DNA from: Marinibaculum pumilum
Lineage (GTDB): Bacteria > Pseudomonadota > Alphaproteobacteria > Ferrovibrionales > Ferrovibrionaceae
DNA length: 64,000 bases
Assembly: GCF_042646425.1 (NCBI RefSeq)
Contig: NZ_JBHRTR010000019.1
Span: forward strand, 62,001 to 126,000
Reading direction: 5' to 3'
A program made the translations under genes and the position numbers. Positions 1-8,602 of the stretch are shown here, in pieces. Below the pieces are notes generated by a model. That model had not been told where the DNA came from. It did no database searches and saw only the letters and a program-made list of their open reading frames with translations. Within the stretch, counting starts at the first letter, position 1. Every line of letters starts with the position of its first letter.

Positions 1-1
1 G

Positions 2-100
2 CCGGACGGCTGCGCCTACCGGGTGCCGACCGATACCGGCATCGTGCAGTTCCCGCGGCCGGGCGCCCCGGGCGGCTGCCCCCAGGATAAGTCGCGATGA
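2..100 (+). CDS. C-terminal end of an unknown upstream protein (partial)
   Basis: An open frame enters from the left edge and ends at a TGA at 98-100, giving 32 residues that finish PQDKSR. The stop overlaps the ATG of the next gene in an ATGA arrangement, which suggests a real, translationally coupled upstream gene. Too little is left to name it. The frame is short enough that chance cannot be excluded. Confidence 0.4.
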   Translation, partial: PDGCAYRVPTDTGIVQFPRPGAPGGCPQDKSR

Positions 101-432
101 TCGGCGCCTACATCCTGCTCGGCCTGGCGATCGTGGCCGAGGTGATCGGCACCAGCGCGCTGAAGGCCGCCGACGGCCTGACGAAGCTGGTGCCCAGCCT
201 GATCGTCTTCGCCGGCTATGGCGCAGCGATCCTGCTGCTGCTGCAGGTGGTGCGGGTGATCCCGGTCGGCATCGCCTATGCGATCTGGTCCGGGCTGGGC
301 ACCGCGCTGATCGTCGCGGTCGCGGCCATCGTCTACCGGCAGGTGCCGTCCTGGGCGGAGCTGGCGGGGGTGGGCCTGATCATCGCCGGCGTGGTGGTGA
401 TCAACCTGTTCGGCGACAGCCACGCCCATTGA
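97..432 (+). CDS. SMR family small multidrug efflux protein
   Basis: The protein has 111 residues, the usual length for EmrE/SugE-type small multidrug resistance proteins, and four hydrophobic segments filling almost the whole chain. The N-terminus carries the family pattern with the membrane-embedded glutamate (E15 in AIVAEVIGTSALK), which binds drug and protons in EmrE. The conserved PVGIAYAIWSG in helix 3 and GVVVINL in helix 4 are also present. It should sit in the inner membrane as a dimer and export cationic compounds by proton antiport. The actual substrate cannot be told from sequence. It overlaps the preceding frame by ATGA, so it may be the last gene of an operon. Confidence 0.93.
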   Translation: MIGAYILLGLAIVAEVIGTSALKAADGLTKLVPSLIVFAGYGAAILLLLQVVRVIPVGIAYAIWSGLGTALIVAVAAIVYRQVPSWAELAGVGLIIAGVVVINLFGDSHAH

Positions 433-465
433 GGTGGACTGACGCCGTTTCGCCCGCAACCCACC

Positions 466-595
466 GTCACCCCGGCCTTGAGCCGTCCACAGACTTCGTC
501 TGCGGACCCATTCCGCCATCAGTGAGGCGCCGCAGAGCTTGCGGAATGGGTCCTCGCCTTAAGGGCGAGGACGACGGGGGCGAGATGCGGTGACG
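466..595. repeat. Composite palindromic element between convergent genes
   Basis: This stretch has nested dyad symmetry. A perfect 12-bp inverted repeat GACCCATTCCGC (505-516) and GCGGAATGGGTC (541-552) is flanked by two small hairpins, CAGAC-TTC-GTCTG (490-502) and CCTCGCC-TTAAG-GGCGAGG (552-570). GTCACC near the left end and GGTGAC near the right end close the element. It lies exactly between two convergent genes, so it may act as a two-way terminator or be a REP-like dispersed repeat. Confidence 0.55.
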
Positions 596-618
596 CCACC
601 GCTCGCTTCGGCCCCGCG

Positions 619-1071
619 CTATAACGCCAGCTCCATATGCGGCCGTCCGTCGGAGGTGCGCTCCGCCGTCCGCCCGCGCCGGTCGATGGTGCAGGACACC
701 CGCCGCCGGAAGGCGGAGAAGCTGTCCCAGGTCACGACGTCGACCGGCTCGTCGAACTGCACGGTGATCCGGTAGCGGCCCTCGGCCAGTTCCCGGACGC
801 CGATGATCTCGCCCGCAAAGGCCTGGGACAGGTAGCGGCCGCGCACCCGGTCGCCCAGCTGGACCGGCGCCGGCGGCGGGCGGTTGCCGGCGGCGGCATG
901 CAGCACGTTCCAGTCGCGGCAGCCATATTGCCGCGCCAGCAGCTCCAGCGCCTGTGCATGGCTGACCGGCGTGCCGGCGGCCTGCAGGCTGTCGCGCAGG
1001 CGGCGGGCCTGGCTCTTCAACGTCTCGACGGGCGGGACCCTTTCCGGGGTCGTGCGGACGGATCCGTCCAT
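619..1071 (-). CDS. Glyoxalase-related small protein
   Basis: About 150 residues. The N-terminal third contains LKSQARRLRDSL followed by SHAQALELLARQYGCRDWN. That is the hallmark of a small domain annotated as glyoxalase-related in many proteobacteria, in which the lysine-rich helix precedes an SHxQALEL...DWN motif. The remainder (VQLGDRVRGRYL to the end) looks like a beta-rich domain of unknown role. I chose the ATG at 1071 because a GGAAGAGG purine stretch precedes it; an earlier in-frame start at 1122 has no such signal. Biochemical function is unknown, and despite the family name no glyoxalase metal site is visible. Confidence 0.75.
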   Translation of the reverse strand: MDGSVRTTPERVPPVETLKSQARRLRDSLQAAGTPVSHAQALELLARQYGCRDWNVLHAAAGNRPPPAPVQLGDRVRGRYLSQAFAGEIIGVRELAEGRYRITVQFDEPVDVVTWDSFSAFRRRVSCTIDRRGRTAERTSDGRPHMELAL

Positions 1072-1370
1072 GGCAGCACCTCTTCCAGCGTGCATGCGGG
1101 TCAGTCGTCCGGGGGCTCGCATTGCCGGCCGTCCGCATGCCTGAAGTTTGGCGCAGAAGGCGGATCGTCAGTGCCGGGCCTTGTGTGACCCGGGGGGCTT
1201 CACCATGGCTTTCGCCCGCGAGCGGCGGGGGCCCCTTCCCTGGCGCGCTGGTTAGCCGCCGGCGACAGGCCTGTCAATCGACATCTGTTGACCGGGCGTT
1301 CAAGGGCGCCGATCCTGGCTGCAACCAAGGCCGGCGCATCGGCGACCGGCGAACCCTCGGGAGGGATGGA

Positions 1371-3119
1371 ATGAGTGCGTTCGACCTGGTGATCCGCGAC
1401 GGCCGCATCGTCGACGGCAGCGGTGCGGAAGCCTTTTCCGGCGATGTCGCGGTCAGGGACGGCCGCATCGTCGAAGTGGGCAAGGTCGCGGGCGCCGGCC
1501 GGCGGGAGATCGCCGCCGACGGCCGGCTGGTCACCCCGGGCTTTGTCGACATCCACACCCATTATGACGGCCAGGTGACCTGGGACAGCCATCTGAACCC
1601 CTCCTCCAACCATGGCGTCACCACGGTGGTGATGGGCAATTGCGGGGTCGGCTTCGCGCCGGTGCATGACAACGACCATGCCATGCTGATCCGCCTGATG
1701 GAGGGGGTGGAGGACATTCCCGGAACCGCCCTGGCGGAAGGCCTGCCCTGGTCCTGGAACTCCATGCCGGATTATCTGGACGCGGTGGACGCGATCCCGC
1801 ACGACCTGGACATCTGCGCGCAGCTGCCGCACGGCGCGCTGCGGGTCTTTGTGATGGGCGAGCGCGGCGCGGACAGGGAGCCGGCGACCGACGACGATAT
1901 CGCGGCGATGGCCCGCCTGGCGGCCGAGGCGGTGGAGGCCGGCGCCTTCGGCTTCACCACCTCGCGCAGCCTCAACCACCAGACCAGCGACGGGAAATCG
2001 ACCCCGTCCTACGGCGCCGCGGCGCGGGAACTGGTCGGCATCGCGGAAGGGGTCGGCCGCACCGGCCGTGGCGTGCTGCAGGTGATCTCCGACGTGGTGG
2101 CCTGGGCGCGGGTCGGCGATGCCGATGTCGATGACGAGTTCGCCATGCTGCAGGAGATGATGCGCATCTCCGGCCGGCCGCTGAGCCTGTCCTTGAGCCA
2201 GACCGACCCGGCGCCGGACGTCTGGCGCGATATCCTCGGCCGCATCACCGCCTTCAACGATGCGGGCCTGTCGATGAAGGCGCAGGTCTGCGGCCGGCCC
2301 ATCGGCACCCTTCTGGGCCTGCAGGGCTCCGCGCACCCGTTCATCGCCCACCCGACCTATCGGGAAATCAAGGACCTGCCGCTGGCGGAGCGGGTGGCGG
2401 CGATGCGCAACCCGGACTTCCGCGCCCGCATCATGGCGGAGGAACCGGGCCGCCTGCCCAACCTGGTGCGGCACATCCTGACCCGCTTCGACAAGCAGTT
2501 CCGCCTGGGCGACCCGCCGGACTACGAGCCGCGGCCGGAGACCAGTATCCAGCACCAGGCCGCCGCGCAGCAGCGCGACCCGCGGGAGCTGATCTACGAC
2601 ATCCTGCTGGAGAACGAGGGGCGGGAATTCATCTACGTGCCGCTGTTCAACTATGCCGGCTTCGACCTGGAGCCGGCGCGGGAGATGATGCTGCATCCTC
2701 ATACCGTGCTGGGCCTGGGCGATGGCGGGGCGCATTGCGGCATCATCTGCGACGGCAGCTTCCCGACCACGATGATGACCCACTGGGGCCGCGACCGGAC
2801 CCGGGGGCCGAAGCTCGACCTGCCCTGGATCGTAAAGGCGCAGACATCGGACACGGCGGCCGCCGTGGGCCTGCAGGACCGCGGCCTGCTGAAGCCCGGC
2901 TACAAGGCCGACATCAACCTGATCGACTTCGACCGCCTGACCCTGCGCCCGCCGCACATGATCTACGACCTGCCGGCCGGCGGCCGCCGCCTGATGCAGG
3001 AGGCGGAGGGCTATGACGCGACCATCGTCTCCGGCGAAGTGATCATGGAGAACGGCGCCGCGACCGGCGCCCTGCCGGGACGGCTGGTGCGCGGGGCACA
3101 GGCGGCGCCGCGCGGCTGA
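1371..3119 (+). CDS. D-aminoacylase-like amidohydrolase
   Basis: A 582-residue amidohydrolase-superfamily enzyme. The N-terminal beta-sandwich (LVIRDGRIVDGSG) leads to the metal motif VDIHTHYDGQ (H62, H64). C91 in GNCGVGF corresponds to the metal-bridging cysteine of N-acyl-D-amino-acid deacylases, and GLGDGGAH carries the late aspartate. It is about 100 residues longer than classical D-aminoacylase. In place of the usual HxRxE and SHHK histidine segments it has LSLSQTDP and SMKAQVCG, so substrate or mechanism may differ. GGGAGGG lies 8 bp before the chosen ATG. The following hydantoinase genes have their own promoter but plausibly share a role in opening cyclic or acylated amides. Confidence 0.85.
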   Translation: MSAFDLVIRDGRIVDGSGAEAFSGDVAVRDGRIVEVGKVAGAGRREIAADGRLVTPGFVDIHTHYDGQVTWDSHLNPSSNHGVTTVVMGNCGVGFAPVHDNDHAMLIRLMEGVEDIPGTALAEGLPWSWNSMPDYLDAVDAIPHDLDICAQLPHGALRVFVMGERGADREPATDDDIAAMARLAAEAVEAGAFGFTTSRSLNHQTSDGKSTPSYGAAARELVGIAEGVGRTGRGVLQVISDVVAWARVGDADVDDEFAMLQEMMRISGRPLSLSLSQTDPAPDVWRDILGRITAFNDAGLSMKAQVCGRPIGTLLGLQGSAHPFIAHPTYREIKDLPLAERVAAMRNPDFRARIMAEEPGRLPNLVRHILTRFDKQFRLGDPPDYEPRPETSIQHQAAAQQRDPRELIYDILLENEGREFIYVPLFNYAGFDLEPAREMMLHPHTVLGLGDGGAHCGIICDGSFPTTMMTHWGRDRTRGPKLDLPWIVKAQTSDTAAAVGLQDRGLLKPGYKADINLIDFDRLTLRPPHMIYDLPAGGRRLMQEAEGYDATIVSGEVIMENGAATGALPGRLVRGAQAAPRG

Positions 3120-3208
3120 TTGCTGCCCAGGGCCAGGCACGCCCGGTTGTACCGCCGGAGCCGCCTGCAGCCATGAGGCGGGGGGCTGGCGGCGTGCCGC
3201 GGCCCCGC

Positions 3209-3236
3209 TTGCTGCGCTGCAAGATTCTCCTACAAT
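3209..3236 (+). promoter_or_regulatory. Candidate sigma-70 promoter of hyuAB
   Basis: TTGCTG (3209-3214) and TACAAT (3231-3236) are separated by 16 bp, just upstream of hyuA, in a stretch noticeably less GC-rich than its surroundings. The -10 matches consensus at five of six positions. Transcription would start near 3243, leaving a short leader before the GTG at 3278. Confidence 0.5.
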
Positions 3237-3255
3237 CGTCGCTTTCGTGACGATT
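3234..3255. promoter_or_regulatory. Inverted repeat overlapping the hyuA -10 element
   Basis: AATCGTC (3234-3240) and GACGATT (3249-3255) form a perfect 7-bp inverted repeat with an 8-bp spacer. The left arm overlaps the candidate -10 box, so a bound dimeric repressor would block polymerase. No regulator gene lies next to it in this window. Confidence 0.4.
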
Positions 3256-3277
3256 TCCGCCCATCTGGAGGCTTTAA

Positions 3278-5320
3278 GTGGCTGAGGCTCAGAACATCCG
3301 TGTCGCCGTCGATATCGGCGGCACGTTCACCGACATCTACGTCCTGGACGAGGCGACGGGCGCCCTGCGGGTGGCGAAATCCGCCTCGACCCCGAACCCG
3401 ATCGACGGGGTGATGCGGGGCTTGCAGGAAGCCAAGGTCGACCTCTCCAACGTCACCCTGTTCTCCCACGGCACCACGGTCGCCACCAATGCCCTGATCA
3501 TGCGCAGCTATCCGCGCGGGGCGATGGTCTGCACCAAGGGCTTCCGCGACGTGATCGAGATCCGGCGCGCCGACAAGAACGACCTCTGGGACACCTATCA
3601 CGACGTGGCGCCGCCGCCGATCCGCCGCCGCGACCGGCTGACCGTGTCGGAGCGGGTCGACGCCTCCGGCGCCATCGTCACCCCGCTGGACGAGGCGGAG
3701 GCGCGCGAGGTCGCGCGGGTGCTGAAGAAACGCCAGGTCGCCTCGGTCGCGGTCTGCTTCATGAACGCCTTCGTCAATCCGGCGAACGAGAAGCGGATGA
3801 AGGAGATCCTGACGGAGGAGATGCCCGGCGTGCCGATCTCGGTCTCGTCGGAGGTTCTGCCGGAGATCTTCGAGCATGAGCGCTTCTCCACCACCGCGGC
3901 GAACGCGGTGCTGACCCCTGTGGTCAGCAAGTATGTGGAGGAGCTGGGCTCCAAACTGGCGGAGGACGGCTACAAGTCCGACCTGCTGCTGCTGCATTCC
4001 GGCGGCGGCGTGATGACCGCCCATACGGTGAAGGATTTCTCCGCCCGGCTGGCGGCCTCCGGCATCGCCGCCGGCGCCATCGCCAGCCGCCATATCGGCA
4101 TGCTCTGCGGCTTCCGCAATTCCATCGGCCTGGACATGGGCGGCACTTCCACCGATGTCTCGATGGCCTATGACGGCGAGACCCGGGTGACCAAGGACTG
4201 GTCGGTGGAGTTCGGCTATCCGATCCGCTTCCCCTCCATCGAGGTGCTGACGATCGGCGCGGGCGGCGGCTCGCTCGCCTGGATCGACGATGCCGGCTCC
4301 TTGCGCAACGGCCCGCAATCGGCGGGGGCCACGCCGGGCCCGGCCTGCTACGGCAACGGCAACACCACGCCGACCAACACCGACGCCAATGTGGTGCTGG
4401 GGCGGCTGGGCACCAGCCTGGCCGGCGGCCAGATCAACCTGGACATCGAGAAGGCGAAGGACGCCGTGCGCACCGGCGTGGCGGAGCCGCTGGGCCTGGG
4501 CCTGGACGAAGCGGCCCTGTCCGTCGTCTCCGTCGCCAATGCCAACATGGCGGACGCGGTGCGGCTGATCTCCATCACCCGCGGCTACGACCCGCGTGAC
4601 TTCGCGCTGGTCGCCTTCGGCGGTGCCGGCGCCCTGCACGGCGCGGCGCTGGCGAAGGAGCTGTCGATCCCCGCGGTGATCGTGCCGCCGGCGCCGGGGG
4701 TCACCTCGGCTTTGGGCTGCCTGCTGGTCGACATCCAGCACGACCTGGGCTTCTCCTACATCAAGGCGGTGGCCGAGGCCGATGCCGGCGAGATCGAGAC
4801 CGAGTTCAAGGCCTTGGAGAGCGAGGCGCGGGAGCGGCTGTCGCAGGAAGGCGTGGCACCGGAGGACATGGTGCTGCAGCGGAGCATCGACATGATGTAC
4901 CAGGGCCAGTGGCGGTCGCTGGCGGTGACCGTCGGCAGCCCCTTCACCGACCTGGACGAGGCGGTGGAACATTTCCACCAGGAGCATGAGCGCGGCTTCA
5001 ACTTCCGCCGCGACGGCGCGCCGGTGGAGCTGTACCGGCTGAACCTGCGGGCGATCGGCAAGACCCCGCATGCGGAACTGGCGAAGCATCCGACCGGCGG
5101 CGAGCTGCCGGCGCCGAAGGGCACCCGCCAGGTGCGCTTCGACGAGAGCGAGAGCCGCATCGACACGCCGGTCTACTGGCGCGAGGAGATCCCCGCCGGG
5201 GTCAGCTTCGCCGGGCCGGCGGTGGTGGAGCAGCTGGACTCCACCACGGTGATCCCGCCCGGCGTGAAGGCGGAGATCGACCAGTACATGAACATCATCA
5301 TGCGGATCGAGGAGGCATGA
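3278..5320 (+). CDS. hyuA: Hydantoinase/oxoprolinase subunit A
   Basis: A 680-residue HyuA-type subunit of the ATP-dependent hydantoinase/5-oxoprolinase/acetone-carboxylase-related family. The N-terminus has the ASKHA phosphate loop VAVDIGGTFTD; a second loop is GLDMGGTSTD around residue 288, followed by IGAGGGSLAW and GPACYG. These bind ATP, which drives opening of a cyclic amide such as 5-oxoproline or a hydantoin. The start is GTG with TGGAGG 8 bp upstream. It is coupled to hyuB by an overlap or a 2-bp gap, depending on the hyuB start. The length is normal for a separate A subunit. The natural substrate is not evident. Confidence 0.93.
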   Translation: MAEAQNIRVAVDIGGTFTDIYVLDEATGALRVAKSASTPNPIDGVMRGLQEAKVDLSNVTLFSHGTTVATNALIMRSYPRGAMVCTKGFRDVIEIRRADKNDLWDTYHDVAPPPIRRRDRLTVSERVDASGAIVTPLDEAEAREVARVLKKRQVASVAVCFMNAFVNPANEKRMKEILTEEMPGVPISVSSEVLPEIFEHERFSTTAANAVLTPVVSKYVEELGSKLAEDGYKSDLLLLHSGGGVMTAHTVKDFSARLAASGIAAGAIASRHIGMLCGFRNSIGLDMGGTSTDVSMAYDGETRVTKDWSVEFGYPIRFPSIEVLTIGAGGGSLAWIDDAGSLRNGPQSAGATPGPACYGNGNTTPTNTDANVVLGRLGTSLAGGQINLDIEKAKDAVRTGVAEPLGLGLDEAALSVVSVANANMADAVRLISITRGYDPRDFALVAFGGAGALHGAALAKELSIPAVIVPPAPGVTSALGCLLVDIQHDLGFSYIKAVAEADAGEIETEFKALESEARERLSQEGVAPEDMVLQRSIDMMYQGQWRSLAVTVGSPFTDLDEAVEHFHQEHERGFNFRRDGAPVELYRLNLRAIGKTPHAELAKHPTGGELPAPKGTRQVRFDESESRIDTPVYWREEIPAGVSFAGPAVVEQLDSTTVIPPGVKAEIDQYMNIIMRIEEA

Positions 5321-5322
5321 CC

Positions 5323-7305
5323 ATGGCAACCGAGACCGAACTGCATCCCGTCACCTTCGAGGTGCTGAAGAACGCCTTCATCAACACCGTCGACCAGATG
5401 GCGGAGCAGGTGCTGCGGACCTGCTATTCCTTCGTGATCTACAACCGCGACTTCTCCAACGCGCTGCACGACGCCAATGGCGACACCATCGCGCAGGGCA
5501 ATTACGACATCGCGGTCCATGTCGGCACCCTGCACTATTCCTGCAAGGACGTGATCCGGGTGTTCGGTGGGAAGATGCGCGAGGGCGACGTCTTCATCGT
5601 CAACGACCCCTATACCGGGGGCACGCATTTCAACGATGTGCGCCTGGTGCGGCCGGTCTTCGCCGAGGGCGAGGTGATCGGCTATGCCCAGGCGAACGGC
5701 CATTGGGCGGATATCGGCGGTTCCGTCCCCGGCTCCTTCGACGTGATGGCGAAGGAGATGTTCAAGGAAGGCCTGCGCATCACGCCGGTGCGGATCGTCG
5801 ATGCCGGCGAGTTCCGCCGCGACATCGCCGACATGATCGCCGGCAATACCCGCGACCCGGCCGCGATCATCGGCGACATGGAATCGCAGATCGAGGCGAC
5901 CCGGGTCGGCGAGCGCGAGATCCTGCGGCTGGTGGCGAAGTACGGCAAGGAGGTCGTGAAGGCCGGCATGGCCGCGGTGCAGGACTATGTCGAGCGCGCC
6001 GTGCGCCAGCGCCTCACCGCCCTGCCCGACGGCAGCTGGGAGACGGTGGACTTCATCGACCGCGACCCGGCCGGCGGCGAGGGGATGATCCCGGTCAAGA
6101 CCAAGGTCACCATCAAGGGCGACAACGTGGTCTACGACTTCTCCGGCTCCCACGACGTCATCGGCACCCTCTACAACTCCGCCTTCGGCACCACCTTCTC
6201 CGGCATCGTCGGGGGGATGAAGACCTTCTTCCCCGACCTGCCGCTGAATTCCGGCTTCTACCGGGCGATCAAGGTGGTCGCGCCCGAGGGCTCGGTGGTG
6301 AACGCGCAATGGCCGACCGCGGTGACCGGCTTCATGATGGTCTACGAGAAGATCATGAACGGCACCTACGAGACCTGGTCGCGGATCATGCCGGAGCGGG
6401 CGATGGCCTGCACCTTCAACCTGGAATACCTGCTGACCGGCGGCCACAACAAGGCGACCGATTCCGTCTTCATGCTGTACGACTGGCTGCCCGGCGGCTG
6501 GGGCGCGCGCAACGGCCGCGACGGTTCCGGCCCGACCACCGCCTGCTTCGGCACCGGCCTGCAGGCGCAGCCGGTGGAAGGGCAGGAGCGCGGCAGCCCG
6601 ATCCTCACCCAGCGCTTCGAGATCTGCACCGACAGCGCCGGGCCCGGCAAGTTCCGCGGCGGCATGGGGGTGGTGAAGTCCACCTTCCTGACCAAGGCGG
6701 ACAAGGCGGTGATCTCCTATATCTGCGACCGCGAGCGGGCGATCGTGTTCGGCATGCAGGGCGGCCTGCCGTCGATGCCGCACGGCCTGACCCTGCGCCG
6801 CAAGGCGACCGGCGCCGACGAATGGATGGGCTCCGTCTTCTCCGACGAGCCGATCGTCGAGGGTGACTGGTTCTCCCGCCCGACGGCCGGCGGCGGCGGC
6901 TATGGCGACCCGCTGGACCGCGATCCCGAGGCGGTGAAGGAGGATGTCGCCGACGATTATGTCTCCATCGCCCGTGCCGCCCGCGACTATGGCGTGGTGA
7001 TCGAGACGGTCGATGCCGACCTGGCGGAGTACAAGGTCGACCATGCCGCCACCCGCAAGCTGCGCGAGCAGATGCGCGGGCAGCGCCGCGACTGGCTGAC
7101 CACCGACCCGGCGGAGGTCTCCCGCATGTTCAAGGCGGGCGAGATCGACGCCATGGACTGCTGCCGGCGTTACGCCGTGCTGCTGGACTGGGAGACCGGC
7201 GAGGTGCTGCCGAACTCCACGAAGCAGTTCCGCGAAATGTTCAACATCCGCTCCGCCGCCTACTGGAACGACAGTTCCACCCCGGCGGAGGCCGCGGCCG
7301 AATAG
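5323..7305 (+). CDS. hyuB: Hydantoinase/oxoprolinase subunit B
   Basis: About 660 residues of HyuB type. Family features seen include FEVLKNAF near the N-terminus, RDFSNALHDANGD, VFIVNDPYTGGTH, the substrate-side GHWADIGGSVPGS, and the C-terminal RPTAGGGGYGDPLDRD. It forms a hetero-oligomer with HyuA and supplies the hydrolytic half of the ATP-dependent ring-opening reaction. Two ATGs are possible: 5317, which overlaps the hyuA stop as ATGA, and 5323. GAGGAGG is too close to the first and well placed for the second, so I used 5323. A strong hairpin follows the stop codon. Confidence 0.93.
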   Translation: MATETELHPVTFEVLKNAFINTVDQMAEQVLRTCYSFVIYNRDFSNALHDANGDTIAQGNYDIAVHVGTLHYSCKDVIRVFGGKMREGDVFIVNDPYTGGTHFNDVRLVRPVFAEGEVIGYAQANGHWADIGGSVPGSFDVMAKEMFKEGLRITPVRIVDAGEFRRDIADMIAGNTRDPAAIIGDMESQIEATRVGEREILRLVAKYGKEVVKAGMAAVQDYVERAVRQRLTALPDGSWETVDFIDRDPAGGEGMIPVKTKVTIKGDNVVYDFSGSHDVIGTLYNSAFGTTFSGIVGGMKTFFPDLPLNSGFYRAIKVVAPEGSVVNAQWPTAVTGFMMVYEKIMNGTYETWSRIMPERAMACTFNLEYLLTGGHNKATDSVFMLYDWLPGGWGARNGRDGSGPTTACFGTGLQAQPVEGQERGSPILTQRFEICTDSAGPGKFRGGMGVVKSTFLTKADKAVISYICDRERAIVFGMQGGLPSMPHGLTLRRKATGADEWMGSVFSDEPIVEGDWFSRPTAGGGGYGDPLDRDPEAVKEDVADDYVSIARAARDYGVVIETVDADLAEYKVDHAATRKLREQMRGQRRDWLTTDPAEVSRMFKAGEIDAMDCCRRYAVLLDWETGEVLPNSTKQFREMFNIRSAAYWNDSSTPAEAAAE

Positions 7306-7338
7306 CGGCAGCCGTCAGCCGGCAGTTCCGCAAGGAAG

Positions 7339-7375
7339 GCGGGGGGCGGGAGCGGCGGACGCTCCCGCCCCCCGC
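7339..7375 (+). terminator. Strong GC-rich hairpin after hyuB
   Basis: Positions 7339-7354 and 7360-7375 are perfectly complementary over 16 bp around a five-base GCGGA loop. The hairpin begins 34 bp after the hyuB stop and is followed by only two T residues. It is likely a terminator or a 3'-end stabilising stem. Being symmetric, it could also serve the minus-strand genes to its right. Confidence 0.75.
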
Positions 7376-7523
7376 TTGCGTTTCGGCGGCGTGTGCCCTG
7401 TCCCTGACCCGTTCCCAGGGGGCTATCCAGCACAAGCCGGAGCTGCGGGCTCGCCGCCAGCGCTGCCGCAGCCTCGGTCCAGCCGTGTCGCACATTGGTG
7501 CTGGGGCGATGAATGGCGCGGCG

Positions 7524-8441
7524 CTACACAGCCAGCGGATGATTCCCGGCCGGACCCCTCCGCTGGCTGCCGGCCGGCGCTGTCGGCGGGTGGCGGCGGT
7601 TGCCGGGGCCGGTCCGACCCCGGCGCCAGCGGTACAGGAGCAGCAGGGCCGGCAGCGCGACGGGGGAGAGAAACGGGGCGGCGGCCAGGGAGAGCGCAAG
7701 CATGCCCGCCAGCACGACGGCGGCCGCAACGCCGTCCGAAGTCCCCGCGGCGAGGCGGCCGGCCGGCACGGCCAAGGTGGCAGCCAGCAGGAAGCCGATA
7801 GCCAGGGTCGGCGCCACGACGCCCAGATCCGCGGCGAGGGGCAGGTCCGGCGTGGCGCCCCGCCGCCGGTCCGACAGCCGTTTGGCGCAGAGCCACAGGC
7901 CGACCGCCGTTGCGCAGGCGCAGGACCAGGGCAGCATCACCAGCGGGAAGGTTCCCGTCACGCCGCGCCGCAGGAGGGTCCACAGGTCGCCGCCCTCCAG
8001 GCCGGCGGGGTATGGCGGTGGGGCTTTGGCGACGGCGCTGAGCGCGACCGGCAGCGACAGCAGGCCTGGCAGTCCGACGACCAGCAGCCAGAACGCCAGG
8101 TCTGGCAGGAAGCGATGGTCTGGCAGGAAGCGATTGGCCTGGCGGGAGCGATGGTCGGAACGTCCACGCGAAGCCCCTGCCACCCGCGCTGTCGGACGGT
8201 ACGGCCAGCCTGTCTCGCGGCCGAGGATCCACAGAGCGCTGTACAGCACGGCGAAGGCGGTCGGCGTCAGTGCCGGAGCCGCCACGGTCAGCCCTGCAGC
8301 AAGGACCTCCGGATTGCCGTGCCACATCGGCCAGGCGCCGATGACCAGTGCCGGGCCAAGCCATGCCGCAAGCAGCACCGGTCCGACATGGTCGCCAAAT
8401 GCCATGCGTCGCCGCGCAGGCTTCTGGAGACATGGCAACAT
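7524..8441 (-). CDS. Unknown multi-pass membrane protein (paralogue A)
   Basis: I do not recognise this 305-residue protein. It has about six hydrophobic segments, a soluble middle linker carrying the repeated words RFLPDHRFLPD, and an arginine/proline-rich C-terminal tail. Its segment AFWLLVVGLPGLLSLPV closely matches AFWLLLAGLPCAAALAG of the neighbouring upstream gene, and the residues before it (TPTAF...GWP) also align, so the two look like diverged tandem duplicates. AGGGAA lies about 9 bp before the chosen ATG. It is probably the last gene of a three-gene minus-strand operon. The function is unknown. Confidence 0.65.
   Translation of the reverse strand: MLPCLQKPARRRMAFGDHVGPVLLAAWLGPALVIGAWPMWHGNPEVLAAGLTVAAPALTPTAFAVLYSALWILGRETGWPYRPTARVAGASRGRSDHRSRQANRFLPDHRFLPDLAFWLLVVGLPGLLSLPVALSAVAKAPPPYPAGLEGGDLWTLLRRGVTGTFPLVMLPWSCACATAVGLWLCAKRLSDRRRGATPDLPLAADLGVVAPTLAIGFLLAATLAVPAGRLAAGTSDGVAAAVVLAGMLALSLAAAPFLSPVALPALLLLYRWRRGRTGPGNRRHPPTAPAGSQRRGPAGNHPLAV
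8101..8154. repeat. Three 18-bp in-frame tandem repeats
   Basis: Units at 8101-8118, 8119-8137 and 8138-8154 share TCTGGCAGGAAGCGAT. The second unit has 19 bp and the third 17 bp, so the total is exactly 54 bp and the reading frame is kept. They encode the repeated RFLPDH words in the membrane protein. Confidence 0.8.
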
Positions 8442-8602
8442 GGCGAAGTTCCCTTGTCCTGAATGTGCTCCATAGGCTCCAAATCAGCGCCGGCTTTGCC
8501 ATCGGAAGCTGCGGCAGCCCGGAAGATGGTCTGTATCAGCAGGGCAGGATCTCGAAGCCCTGCCGCGATGCTCGCTCACGCCAATGCTCAGTCCGCCACC
8601 GC

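Noticed and set aside
1200..7044. Very long minus-strand open frames opposite the amidohydrolase and hyuAB genes
   Set aside because: They are mirror images of GC-rich genes whose plus-strand frames show full family motifs. The antisense products are Arg/His/Asp-rich and match no fold.
7260..7493. Small minus-strand frame of 77 residues downstream of the membrane protein
   Set aside because: It runs through the perfect hairpin after hyuB, has no ribosome site and no recognisable features.
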